64,000 bases of DNA from Tenodera sinensis (GCA_030765045.1 CM060967.1:144522251-144586250), one strand, 5' to 3'. Counted from the stretch's first letter, positions 11,836 through 22,189 are shown. Numbers and translations: made by a program. The notes: generated by a model not told the origin, from the sequence alone.

Positions 11836-12339
11836 TGTGACATGGCAAGTCCATTTACTTTTTCTACCACATTGTTTCTCTTCTGAAACTGAATGATAAA
11901 AATACAGTCCTCTATTTTATCATTTATTATTAAGATAAACAATTATGGTCATAATCTTGAAACTCCGCTGTGTTGTACTGTCCCCTCGTAACCCAAACAC
12001 GCACTTCACTGAGTTTCTACTCTCTCCATCCTACAAACAGCTGGCTTCGACGATACACTCAAACACTTTCTCAACACTCAACTCGGTAAGTATTTCAACA
12101 CTTAAAAACTCAGGTCACACACTGGATTCTTTCGCTGTCCCGACTGGCGTATATAGCCTATGTGAAGTGCCGGCGAATTCTCTGGAAAATATACAATTTC
12201 TCAAAACTTCTCGTAAAAGAGTATGGCGCGAGCACAACTTCTAGAATGGTATGGAATTGGTGTCGAACCGCGTAATTACAAGCAGTGACGTGAGGTAACA
12301 CCGAGTTTCTCTATGATGCGGCTGCCCAACGGCGTCACA
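11836..12339 (-). mobile_element. Solo LTR of a Ty3/gypsy-like retrotransposon
   Basis: A 504-base unit begins and ends with the perfect 6-base inverted repeat TGTGAC/GTCACA and is flanked on both sides by ATAATAA, the probable target duplication (length ambiguous because of AT repeats). Read on the minus strand it shares ordered blocks with the LTR at 59524: CACGTCACTGCTTGTAA, TCTAGAAGTTGTG, TTTACGAGAAGTTTT, a TATA-like CTATATACGCCAG, AATAAATG and GAGGACTGTATTTT. No primer binding site or coding region follows, so recombination between two LTRs probably left a single one. Confidence 0.8.
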
Positions 12340-14309
12340 ATAATAAATTCATTATCGTCACACAATATATCCCCCAATCTTCGCATAACGTGTCTTGCTA
12401 CTTAGAAATCAGAACCAGAATATGTGCTGTTTGGAAAGGGGTTCTATTTTTGTATGAAAACTTCTTCCAACTCCTTGCACTGCTAATTCTATGTATATCA
12501 GGGAATTCCTCTGTATCTTTGTTTCCTTCACTGGTTAGTCCTATTTCTCATGCAAGTTGTTACTTTAACCAACTCCCTGTGGTGCTAAAGTCCACTTGCT
12601 TTTTTAACTTCCAGGTTTTGCCTAACCAACCTTTCTTTTACAGCATTACTTATCAAAATTGTAATATTTTATATTGTATACCATTTACAACGTGTTTGCT
12701 TTTTACATCTGGTCCCCTTTCCCACTTTTTATGAGACGGTAACTATACCGTGCCCGAGAAAAATATAAATGAACGCTATAACACATGATAAGTTCCAGCA
12801 TTCTTTATTGTAGAACCACTCACAGGGCAAGTGTCAGGATTAATATAAGTTATTGTGTAAACGTGTACATGTAAATAATCATAAATGTTAGTGCATATAT
12901 TTAAAATAATAAGAAATAACCCACGTAGAATGCAGTTTATAGGTAAAAGATTTCGCTTCAGAGACACTACATGAAGTCTTTGACCCGAATTAGTTCTGCT
13001 TGAAAGAGCGACAACCTGTCGCCAGCCACATTGTAAGCTCCATTGTTACGCAGGATTATTCCTTTGTAAAGTAAAAGTTGTAAAGCTGTCTATCAAGCTT
13101 GTTCAAAGTGCTACCGCAAGGGGGCAGGACATGGCATTTCTGAGAGTGAAACTCAAAAATTTTATGTGGAGGGGAACCGAATATGTCTTTCGTATTCCCG
13201 TATGGAAAAAGGAGAGTCGAAGAATAACACACGAACAGAGAAGTCGCAAACTACTACACGAACGGTGCAGTCGTCAACTATTACGCCGAGACATTACTTA
13301 TAACTTTAGAACACGCGCGAATTAAGTAAGTACACTAGAAATTTGATAGGCTAAATTAACATCAAGAATTATTTGGCAATATTGCGTAGAATAGGACAAT
13401 TTTACTTCAAGAAATTATTTCGGCTCATCATAGAGTAGGCTAAATTAACATCAAGATCATTTCGGCTCTCATCCTAGTGACTTAAAGCTTTTGTCTTATG
13501 CGCGGCGACTCATACATAAATTTAAATCTCGGTAAAGCTATAAACTGCAATCTTCGTCAATTCATTTGTGTGTATTAATTGTAGTATTTTAAATTCCTTT
13601 GTGCCTAGTATACAATAAAGTAACGTAATTACTTCCTACTCAAACTTGTTCCAATTAGTAGCTTGAAAACCTTCATTTGTAAGTGATTCCACGTCCTTCC
13701 TAGCAGTCTCTGGCCAGGCAAAGCTACTGAACAAGTAATAACGACTTAGCAATTGAACGAGAAGAAGAGGATTTTACATGCTAAGTAATTATAAGTGGCA
13801 GGAGGATTGAGTGGCGCCTCTTCAAACAAATTTTTCTCAATCTCTCCAATAATATTGCAATAACTTGCAGTGGCACTTCCGTAACTAATAAGTATAACAA
13901 TTACTTATTTAATTACAATCATCACGTTTTTACAAGTGGCTTTCAATTGTTGGGGCAACAACCCAACCAATAGCCAAAGTAAAGAAAGAACGCTGAAATT
14001 TCACTATTGTTTCCTCTATATGTAGTTTCCTTATTATTTATTAGTATATTATTTATATTTACTTGTGCATATGGGGCAAATGTTCCTCTACATATGTTCT
14101 TTTCTTAGAAAGCAATACATAGACTGGTGCTACTAATGGTGCACTTCTTACTTTAGAATTCATACTTCATACTGCAGCATTATTTTCAGTATTCCATTTA
14201 TTATGGAAGCACTTTTTGTTCCATTTCATATGGAACTTATAAAATTATAACATTGTATTGTATTGACGTTCCCAGAAAGCGCATTTAGTAAAAGGCAAGA
14301 TTATCATGA
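12340..14309. other. No gene; small duplication; possible LTR-like stretch
   Basis: TAGGCTAAATTAACATCAAGA occurs at about 13347 and again at about 13438 with similar sequence between, a partial tandem duplication of about 90 bases. The segment around 13020-13650 (short inverted words, ACAATAAAG near its end) is vaguely LTR-like, but no termini or target duplications could be fixed. Confidence 0.3.
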
Positions 14310-14875
14310 TTTAACAAGGCCTTCGTAACTTCCCATCTTTCCCTTTCTTTATCCCTCTTCAATGACTGAGCAGTATTCATGATAATGGCTGGACATAGTT
14401 ATAAACAGTCCGCATGAAAGAGAAGCACGTATTATTTCTGATGGCTCACTAAGTCGTTATTCATTAAGCTGCAACTGTTACTTGTTTCACATCATATCAT
14501 TTGCATCACGTGGAAGGTGGTAACAGAGTTTGGAGAATTTCAGAAGCTGTGCAAATTCACAGAAATGTAATTAAATGTTAATGCCACCCAAGAAAGGTAG
14601 TTTATTGCATAGATATTACAGGAAAACCTCTCACTGGAAAGCAGAAACTGTATTATAATATAATGTAGTAGACAAAAATGTTTAGAGCTTGTTCTAGAGG
14701 AACTTTAATTTCAGTATAAATGCAGGGAGAATTTGCAGAAGGATTAAACTTTTTATATTTTTCAATACAGTATTATATTATGTTTACTGTAAAGCTTTAC
14801 ACGGTTTTGTAATTCTAAGGACAAAGTTAAAGCTCCTCTTATAATACAGAATCGTTTAATCCAATAAAGGTTGTT
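14310..14875 (+). repeat. Dispersed repeat F, copy 1
   Basis: Two blocks align in order with 28405-28585 and 29245-29510: 'CTTCAATGACTGAGCAGTAT' with TTTCTGATGGCTCA, and TTTTTATATTTTTCAAT with TTTACTGTAAAGCTTTACAC and CAGAATCGTTTAA. In this copy the blocks are about 110 bases apart. No coding sequence was recognised. Confidence 0.7.
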
Positions 14876-15286
14876 TATTTCAAGCAATATTAGCAACATT
14901 TTTCGTAATGAGCATTAAGAATTTGGAGATCAATCTAAGGAAAACTAAAACGTGGCTTTTCTACGAGGCCAGGTGTATCAACCCTTATCCCCACCTTCCC
15001 TTGTTCTTATTATAGCGCCATGCCTCTAGCCACACACTGCTACATCTAAAAACAATTTACCACTTCAAAGTCTGGATGGACATTTCAACATTTCTCTTGT
15101 AGGCTTAAGAAAAGTAAGGTAAGTAAGTAAATCAAAAAGACTCATAGAATGAAGTAAGAATTAATCAGTGGCCTTCAAAATTGGCAAGGTAAACATTTGC
15201 TCAGGAAACCTTACATTTGAGAAATAGTGAATGTTTAGGTTTGCATTTATCAACTATGGGTGTATACTATGTCGTAAAAGACTTAC

Positions 15287-15442
15287 CGCAAACCCAGGCG
15301 AGAATGAAGCACTCTACAATGGAAGGTGGAGCTCCCCGTTTGGTTGAAACATCGATGGGTTCCGCTTGCCGTGGTTCGTCAGATTCCCCAAACCAATCGC
15401 CGATGACAGTCTCTATTCTTTGCGAAGCCAGGATTAACAAAA
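15287..15442 (-). CDS. Trpgamma: TRPC-family channel, exon for end of S1, S1-S2 loop and S2
   Basis: Read leftwards: acceptor ATATTTCAG, 156 bases, donor GTAAGT. Its first two bases complete a phenylalanine codon begun in the upstream exon (T|TT), and its last base begins a glycine finished by the next exon. It encodes the end of S1 (LLILASQRIETVIGDWFG), a variable acidic/polar S1-S2 loop (ESDEPRQAEPIDVSTKRGAPP) and most of S2 (SIVECFILAWVC). The loop is the least conserved part and would best separate TRP, TRPL and TRP-gamma orthologues. Confidence 0.95.
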
Positions 15443-15584
15443 CTGAAATATTAAAATATACTTTACTTGGATTCATCATCCAAAACAACTTTCCAGTTTT
15501 AGTAATAGAAAAAACCTCTAAATTTAATATCCTTATTCCGATCAATCGGACTGGGTTTTCACAAACCGTGGTTAAATGAATTTT

Positions 15585-16050
15585 CTGGATATACCCATGA
15601 AGTCCTATTTACTCTGGATGACTTTTGCATAACTGGAAAACCGTAAGAGAAGACCAAATCGTACTATATAAAAATGTAGATCTTGCTAAAACACACAATT
15701 TATGTCTAAATAAATTTTGTTTGTAGAATGAACCACTTTGGAGACATTCCTTGTTATTTGTGTGAGTTTTGGAGAACTAATACTTCTGTCAAATGGAACA
15801 TCGTTATTTATTTTTTATATGTATGTTAACCGTGCAAAGGGAACGGAGTCTCAAAGCTATAAAAGATTTGACTATCACTCAAAGTCTACTGTATTCCCAT
15901 ATTCCCCTTGCTTTTGCAAAGAAATACGCAATAAGATAATTTCTGCAAATGTTTATCTCAACTAACACGAAGAAGATAGAAGAATATAAGTTTCTAAGAA
16001 TGGTAAGTACAAAAGTAGAGAAAGTTATGTGGGTGCAACACATAAGATTT
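15585..16050 (+). repeat. R1 element, 3' half
   Basis: Contains the R1 blocks from CATGAAGTCCT...GGATGACTTTTGCATAACTG through CTATCACTCAAAGTCTACTG, TTTATCTCAACTAACACGAA and the terminal GTACAAAAGTAGAGAAAG with CAACACATAAGATTTTTT. The 5' half is absent on this strand; an inverted 5' half follows directly at 16050. Confidence 0.8.
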
Positions 16051-16265
16051 TTTGAAATATTTTCTTCAGTAATTTTCTCGAAAATCTTTATGTCGCATCC
16101 TTGAAAGATGCTTAGGCTACATGGTGGGCAACAAATTTTTCGTTTTATTTGAGTTTTCCTGTTCACTATTTCTCTCTCTCTCTCACACACAATCCTTTGT
16201 ATTCAGGGGAGATCAAAACGTGTATTTTAAACATCAGTGTGAATTTTTGGGTTGTAGAATGCAAC
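16050..16265 (-). repeat. R1 element, inverted diverged 5' half
   Basis: In reverse orientation it shows the R1 5' order: GAATTTTTGGGTTGTAGAAT at its outer end, a CTCTCTCTCACACACA tract where other copies have (TG)n, TGTCGCATCCTTGAAAGATG, and TTTTCTTCAGTAATTTTC. It abuts the 3' half of another copy tail-to-tail. Confidence 0.55.
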
Positions 16266-16705
16266 ACCATGCTTTAACCCCTAATTAAAGGGTTAATAAT
16301 AACCAAAGCTTATTTACCTTATTTGACTTCAAATAATAACTGCGAGAGTGGAAGCGGCATTTGGAATACTCCCAGTGGAATTCCAAAGAAGAAAAGAGCG
16401 AGGTTGATTTTAATTCGTGGAACCCGAGGTGCTAACTGTGAGCGGTACTAATCAGTTTGTGGAAGGGCAAGCGGTTACCCTGAAGAGACGTGAGTCATGC
16501 TTTTAAATTATTTGTCTTTAAAACAGGAAGAGAGGCTTTTTTTAAACATACCACCGGCGTCCTTTTAACGACCCTTCCACTTAAGTTAGGAATTTAAGCA
16601 ATGCAGAACTCGGAGAATTCAGTGGCGTGAAAAACACGTGCAAATACTTCGTCCACAGAAATTTTTGCTTCTGCCTCTAACGCATTTGTCAAGGTTTGTT
16701 ATTCG

Positions 16706-17580
16706 TTTTTTATTACTTGCTCTACTACGTATAGTAAAGCAGAGGAAGTATTGTATTCCAACAAAAAATTCGATGTCAAGATTTCACCGAAAAATATGTT
16801 TTGAGGTCCCCTGGATCCAAAAAAAGATTTTAGAAAAAGATCCGTGCGTGTGTTTGTGTGTGTGAGTGTGTGTGTGTGTGTCTGTGGACAGCATAAATTA
16901 AAAACGATGATCGGTTAAAAACCAACGTTGGTATTTAATTTGTCTTTCAAGGATGCGACACGAAGATTTTGAAGTAAATTCCTTCACCCTAAACTACTCT
17001 TAATTGGATAATTTATGGAAAATTTTGATTTTCTTGAAAATGGCTCCAACTATTTTGATTAAAATGCCATATGTTTGAGATAATTTTATGGCAAATGAAA
17101 TGTATATATTGAATTTTCTGGTTATAGCCCATGAAGTCGTATTTACTCTGGATGACTTTTGTATAACTGGTAAACCATGACAGACAGACGAAGTCTTACT
17201 ATACAAAAATGTAGATCTTGCTAAAATACACAATGTCTAAACGAATTTATTATAGAGTGAACCGTTTCGGAGATACTACTTGTTGTTTGTGTAAGTTTTG
17301 GAGAACTTATACTTCTGTGAAATTGAACATCATTTGTTTATATGTTGGCCGTGCAAAGAGAAAGGAATCTCAAAGCTTTAAAATATTTGACAATCGCTCA
17401 AAGCCTATTGTACTCCCATATTTCCCTTGCACTTAAAAAGAAATACACAATAAAATAATTTCTGCAAGTATTTATCTCAACTAACACGAATAAGATAGAA
17501 GAATAAGAGTTTGTAAGAATGGTTAGTACAAGAGTAGCGAAAGTCATGTGAGCGCAACACATCAGCTTTTGAGATCAGTA
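16706..17580 (+). repeat. R1 element, near full length
   Basis: Starts CTACTACGTATAGTAAAGCA and ends GAGCGCAACACATCAGC. Ordered blocks: GATGTCAAGATTTCACCG, a (TG)n tract near 16850-16885, GTGGACAGCATAA, GGATGCGACACGAAGATTTT, GAAAATGGCTCC, AAATGAAATGTATATATTG, GTAAACCATGACAGACAGAC and CAAAGCCTATTGTACTCCC. Coding capacity is not evident. The terminal TTTCTCTACT words at both ends are inverted relative to each other, which suggests a non-autonomous DNA element, but the class is unproven. Confidence 0.85.
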
Positions 17581-17934
17581 TTATATACACAATTCCCACA
17601 GCAGAGTTTCCACGCTGTCTCTATTAACCTCTGCGGTGAGTTTTGGAGAAAAAAATAGGTGATAAAATGCTGGAAGGTAACTGCCTATTATTTTCTTCTC
17701 CCCACCCCCTCCTCCTTTCTTCCTTGAGCTATGAAATCTCTTGTGTTTCTCTCAAGCGTGGTAAGTGATTGGAGGATAATAAAATGAAACTATTAGAATT
17801 AGGCAATTCTTTTATTTTAGTTGTTCTAAATATACGTTGCGATTATTAGAATAGTATACTCCTAAATCTACAAATAGCTTAGACCATAAGCCGGGGAGTA
17901 GAAGCTGGAGACTTTAAGCGAACGGACGGACGGT
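17581..17934. other. No supported feature
   Basis: Unique-looking AT-rich sequence with a pyrimidine-rich stretch near 17690-17730, between an R1 copy and the minisatellite block. Confidence 0.4.
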
Positions 17935-19030
17935 TCGGCGTGTTCGGTGTGTTCGAACCGGTATGCTCGATCAGGTGTGTTTCCGGTGAGTTTAGTGTGT
18001 TCGGTCAGTGTGCAAAGCATGTTCGTTGGATACGATCGTTCGGTCTGCCCGTTCGGTCGGGCGTACGCCGTGTTCGTTCGGTCCCCCGTGCACGGTGTTT
18101 TTTCGGTGTGTTCAATGTGTGCGGTCTGAGTGATCGGTAGGGGTGTTCGGCGGTGCGCTCGGTAGCTGTGTTTCGCCGGTGTGTTTCGCCGGTGTGTTCC
18201 GCCGGTGTGTTTCACCGGTGTGTTCCGTCCGTGTTCCGTCGGTGTGTTCCGTCCGAGTTCCGTTGATGTGTTCCGTCGCTGTGTTCCGCCGATGTGCTCC
18301 GCAGGAGTGTTCCGTAGGTGTGTTCCGTACATGTTCCGTTGGTGTGTTCCATCCGTGTGTTCCGTTGGTGTGTTCCATCCGAGTGTTGCGTCGGCATGTT
18401 CCGTCGTTGTGTTCCCTTGGTGTATTCCGTCGTTGTGTTGCATCGTTGTGTTCCGTCGGTGTGTTCCATCCGTGTATTCCACCGGTGTGTTCCATCCGTG
18501 TGTTCCGCCGGTGTGTTCCCTCCGTGTGTTCCGTCCGAGTGTTCCGTCGGCATGTCCCATCGTTGTGTTCCCTTAGTGTATTCCGTTGTTGTGTTCCGTC
18601 GGTGTGTTCCGTTGGTGTGTTCTGTCTGTGTATTCCGCCGGTGTGTTCCATCCGTGTGTTCTGTCTGTGTATTCCGTCGTTGTGTTCCGCCGGTGTGTTC
18701 CGTGGGTGTGTTCTGTCTGTGTATTCCGCCGGTGTGTTCCGTCGGTGTGTTCCGTTGGTGTGTTTTGTCTGTGTATTCCGCCGGTGTGTTCCGTGGGTGT
18801 GTTCCGTGGGTGTGTTCCGTGGCTGTGTTCTGTCTGTGTATTCCGTCGTTGTCTTCCGCCGGTGTGTTCCGTGGGTGTGTTCTGTCGGGTGTTCCGCCGG
18901 TGTGTTCCGTGGCTGTGTTCTGTCTGTGTATTCCGTCGTTGTGTTCCGCCGGTGTGTTCCGTGGGTGTGTTCTGTCGGTGTGTTCGGCTGGTGTGTGTTT
19001 GCGTTGTGTTGGGTCGGTGTATTCAAAGGG
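17935..19030. repeat. 13-base minisatellite array (GTGTTCCGYCGGT type)
   Basis: The unit is 13 bases, typically GTGTTCCGCCGGT or GTGTTCCGTGGGT, with frequent variants GTGTTCTGTCTGT and GTATTCCGCCGGT. It is diverged at the left (17935-18165) and regular from about 18170, giving roughly 65 recognisable units. As 13 is not a multiple of 3, three units (39 bases) make a 13-codon repeat, and long frames stay open on both strands (for example 348 codons at 18143-19189 plus, 304 codons at 18112-19026 minus with NTPTEHTHGTHRR-like repeats). I do not regard these as genes. Confidence 0.95.
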
Positions 19031-19455
19031 TTTCATGTGTTCAAAGTGTTGCATTTGTTCAAAGTGTTCCTAGTGTTTAAAGTGTTCAAGTTTGAAAAGA
19101 GTTCCAAGTGTTCAAATTGTTTAAATTGTTCAAAGTGTAAAAAGTGTTCGAAGTGTTTAAAGTGTGTGAAAAGTGTTCGAAGTGTTTAAATGTGTCAAGT
19201 CGTCAGTGCTCGAAGTGTTCAATGTGTTCTAAGTGTTTAGTGTTCAAGTGTTCAAAGTATTCGATTATTTCAATGTGTTATAGTTGTTCAAATACTCCAA
19301 GTGTTCAAAGATCTAAACGTGATCGAAGTATTCAAGGTATTCAAAATGTAAAGTGATTGATGCGTTCAAAGTGTTAACGTGTTCAAATTTTTAAACGTGT
19401 TGAAGGTGTTCAGCTTGTTGGAAGTGATCAATGTGTTCGAGGTGTCAATATTTTC
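19025..19455. repeat. 9-base minisatellite array (GTGTTCAAA type), degenerate
   Basis: Successive GTGTTCAAA, GTGTTTAAA and GTGTTCGAA words, often with one or more added or lost bases, make a loose 9-base periodicity. It continues the 13-base array without a gap and shares its GTGTTC core. Divergence rises to the right until about 19455. Confidence 0.85.
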
Positions 19456-20177
19456 AATGTGTGCGAGGCCTTCCATGTGTTCGAAGCGTTCATTGTGCTC
19501 GAAGCGTTCAGTGTGTACAATATGTTCGAAGTCTTGAGGGTGTTCGAAGCGTTCAGTGTGTATGAAGTGTGCAGTGTGTTCGAAGTATTCAGTGTGTTGA
19601 AAGCGTTCACTGTATTGGAAGCGTTCAGTGTGTTCGAAGCGCCCAGTGTGTTCCAAGCGTTCAGTGTGTTCGATGCGCTCCGTGTGTTCGAAGTATTCAC
19701 TGTGTTGGAAGCGTTCACTGTATTGGAAGCGTTCAGTGTGTTCGAAGCACCCAGTGTGTTCGAAGCGTTCACTGTGTTGGAAGCGTTCACTGTGTTGGAA
19801 GCGTTCACTGTATTGGAAGCATTCAGTATGTTCGAAGCGCCCAGTGTTCGAAGCGTTCACTGTGTTGGAAGCGTTCTCTGTGTTGGAAGCGTTCACTGTA
19901 TTGGAAGCATTCAGTATGTTCGAAGCGCCCAGTGTGTTCGAAGCGTTCACTGTGTTGGAAGCGTTCACTGTATTGGAAGCATTCAGTATGTTCGAAGCAC
20001 CCAGTGTGTTCGAAGCGTTCACTGTGTTGGAAGCGTTCACTGTGTTGGAAGCGTTCACTGTATTGGAAGCATTCAGTATGCTCGAAGCGCCCAGTGTGTT
20101 CGAAGCGTTCACTGTATTGGAAGCATTCAGTATGTTCGAAGCGCCCAGTGTGCTCGTAGCGTTCACTGTGTTGGAAA
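19455..20177. repeat. 18-base minisatellite with higher-order arrangement
   Basis: The unit is 18 bases, such as TTCACTGTGTTGGAAGCG, TTCAGTGTGTTCGAAGCG and CCCAGTGTGTTCGAAGCG, each apparently two 9-base halves. Variants recur in order: one to three TTCACTGTGTTGG/TTCACTGTATTGG units, then TTCAGTATGTTCGAAGCG, then CCCAGTGTG..., giving a higher-order period of 54-90 bases. As 18 is a multiple of 3, each frame gives its own 6-residue repeat (EAFTVL, KRSLCW on plus; NASNTV on minus), so open frames up to 290 codons arise without being genes. Confidence 0.95.
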
Positions 20178-20294
20178 CTAAAATATCTCCGTAGGAAATG
20201 GTCAGAGACAAAAACGTAAGATACAAAATGTGTTCCAAATTCCGAGATCTATCACTGGTTTAAATTAATGTAATGACTTCCCTTCCACCCGGTA
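20178..20294 (+). mobile_element. TIR element family T, 3' end fragment
   Basis: From CCGTAGGAAATGGTCAGAGA to the terminus TTCCACCCGGTA it matches the 3' end of the family T copy at 47055-47652 almost base for base. The 5' part is missing; the 18-base minisatellite directly abuts its inner edge. Confidence 0.8.
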
Positions 20295-20471
20295 ATATAT
20301 AATACAATTATATATAATATATATTATAATTAGGGGTAAAGCGGTAGATAGTCATGGGCAGCTAGTTCATTTTATTGGTTTCCAGTATTTAACTTTGATT
20401 TTCAGTTAATATTTATTATTTAGAGTATTTGCTAAATTTTGTATTTATTTTCTTTTAATGCTATTTTTAAT

Positions 20472-20561
20472 TTCTCTGCTACGATGTCGAAATTTCATCG
20501 GAAATATATATTTTGAGGCCCCCTGAATCCAGAAAGCATATTTAGAAAAAGGTCCGCGCGC

Positions 20562-20593
<32 letters not shown>

Positions 20594-21217
20594 GTGTTAG
20601 TCTGTGGACAGCATAATTAAAAATCGAAAAGGCGGTTAAGAACCAAAGCTGGTATTTAAGTTTATTGTCTCTCAAGGATGCCACACGAAGATTTTGAAGA
20701 AAATGGCCCCACCCTAAACTACTCTTTTCATGAAAAATTTTGATTTTCTTAAAATTGGCTCTAGCTATTTTGATTAAAATTATTTAAGTTTAAGATATTT
20801 GCATGACAAATGAAATGTATATTTTGAATTTTCTGGCTATAGCCCTTGCAGTCCTGTTTAGACTGGATGACTTAACTCGTAAACCTTAAGAGATAGACAA
20901 AATCTTACGATACGAAAAATGTAAATCGCGCTAAAACACACAATCTACGTTCAATTTTTTTATTTCGTAAAATGCAACATCGTTGTTCGTTTTTTTATAT
21001 TAGTCGTGCAAAGCGAGCAGAATCTCAAAGCTTTAAAGGATTTGACTATCGCTCAAAGCCTACTGTATTCCCATATTCCTCTTGTACCTACAAGAAAATA
21101 AACAATAAAATATTTTGTACAAATGTTTATCTCAACTAACACGTAGAAGATATAGGAAATAAGAGTTTGTAAGAATGGCTAGTACAAAAGTAGAGAAAGT
21201 CATGGCAACACATCCAA
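20472..21217 (+). repeat. R1 element, near full length
   Basis: Begins TTCTCTGCTACGATGTCG and ends AGTAGAGAAAGTCATGGCAA with CACATCCAATTTTTT. The microsatellite site holds a (CG)n then (TG)n tract (about 20555-20592) instead of plain (TG)n. A deletion shortens the part between the two halves near 20940. Confidence 0.85.
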
Positions 21218-21516
21218 TTTTTTCATAGTTTTAAAATATATCTGTAAAGTATAATTTGTATTTGGTGAAAGTGAATTAATAAAGTTAAAATGTGTGTGTA
21301 TTATACATTCAGGTATAGCTAACTGGGTGCTAGGATGCCTTTTTTTCCATGCAACGCAGAGACTCCTGTCGAAACTTACAACCTGAAACAGTCAAGGAAG
21401 TGCATGAAAGGACAAGTGAAGTAAAAAGAGGGACAGGACATTCTAAGGATGTAATATTAACCTTTCCAGTATTCGCCGAGTGCGCTGGGGAACTCCTGAA
21501 GGAACCTATGGAATTA
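21218..21516. other. No supported feature
   Basis: Open frames here run into the foldback at 21517. No recognised content. Confidence 0.4.
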
Positions 21517-21693
21517 GTAAAATATGCTTCCGGGCTCCTTCATTCCTCTCCCAGACGTTTCGTCTGCAGTTGCGGCAAGCATCATCAGCGGCGATGTATA
21601 ACTCTCGTAAGTCTCCCGTCAGTAGCGAAACGTCTGGGGGAGGAATGAATAGCCTAGTGGACCACGGCCTCTTAGCCTGGATGCATATTTTAC
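21517..21693. repeat. Foldback with ribozyme-like core words
   Basis: CATTCCTCTCCCAGACGTTT (21541 onward) is matched in inverted orientation by CGAAACGTCTGGGGGAGGAA (21626 onward), and GTAAAATATGC (21517) by GCATATTTTAC (21683). The minus strand of the left arm contains CTGATGA...CGAAACGTC, reminiscent of hammerhead core words found in Penelope-like elements. The stem between the two words is poor, so I call only an inverted repeat. Confidence 0.7.
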
Positions 21694-22189
21694 TAACTAT
21701 GCCTCCGGCCGTGAAAGCCTTCGTTTATTTATAAACCTATGGAAGTTCGGCCGCAGGATACCTCCCTTGACAACTGCGCTACCGCCTGCGCCACCTCGCT
21801 CGATGCAGCATGTGTTTAGTATGAATCATCGCTGGAAAACACGGTAAACACTCCATCATAATCGCATTAATCTCCTCAGATGTTCCACAGAACCGGACAT
21901 TTTGATTGTTGTCATGAGTAATTAAACGGAGCTGAAATGCAGCTCACATTGAGCTATCCATCACTGTGCAGACATCCGGTATTCGAAAAATGAACCCTTG
22001 GGCACCCTTTGAACCACGTACATAAACAGGGACCCTCAACGTGAATGAACTAAACAGGAAGTTGTCATCTTGATTTACGACACGACAAACTGTGTAACTA
22101 CGTGTTGTTTAACCTGAGTTTCGTTAGGTGGTTAAAGCTGAACTGTGCTATGTTTACTCAAAACATTCTGATGTGTTACATTCATATGG

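Larger units (their letters stand above)
4371..15286 (-). other. Trpgamma: TRPC intron, 10.9 kb
   Basis: Bounded by GTAAGT (15286-15281, read leftwards) and a TTTTCAG acceptor (just above 4370). The flanking exons join inside a glycine codon (G|GA) and give continuous S2 sequence AWVCGLIWSEV. It is filled with LINE, SINE, LTR and foldback relics and contains no other recognised host gene. Confidence 0.9.

Noticed and set aside
13020..13650. LTR retrotransposon terminal repeat
   Set aside because: LTR-like word composition and AATAAA, but no defined ends, no target duplication and no second copy in the window.
18143..19189. 348-codon open frame (Cys/Val/Phe/Arg-rich) as a protein gene
   Set aside because: It is one of several overlapping frames on both strands created by a 13-base tandem unit without stop codons. 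No start context, splice signals or domain supports it.
19366..20238. 290-codon minus frame of NASNTV repeats as a surface or silk-like protein
   Set aside because: The 18-base unit keeps all frames open, and equally long frames exist on plus. It runs into a transposon fragment at one end.
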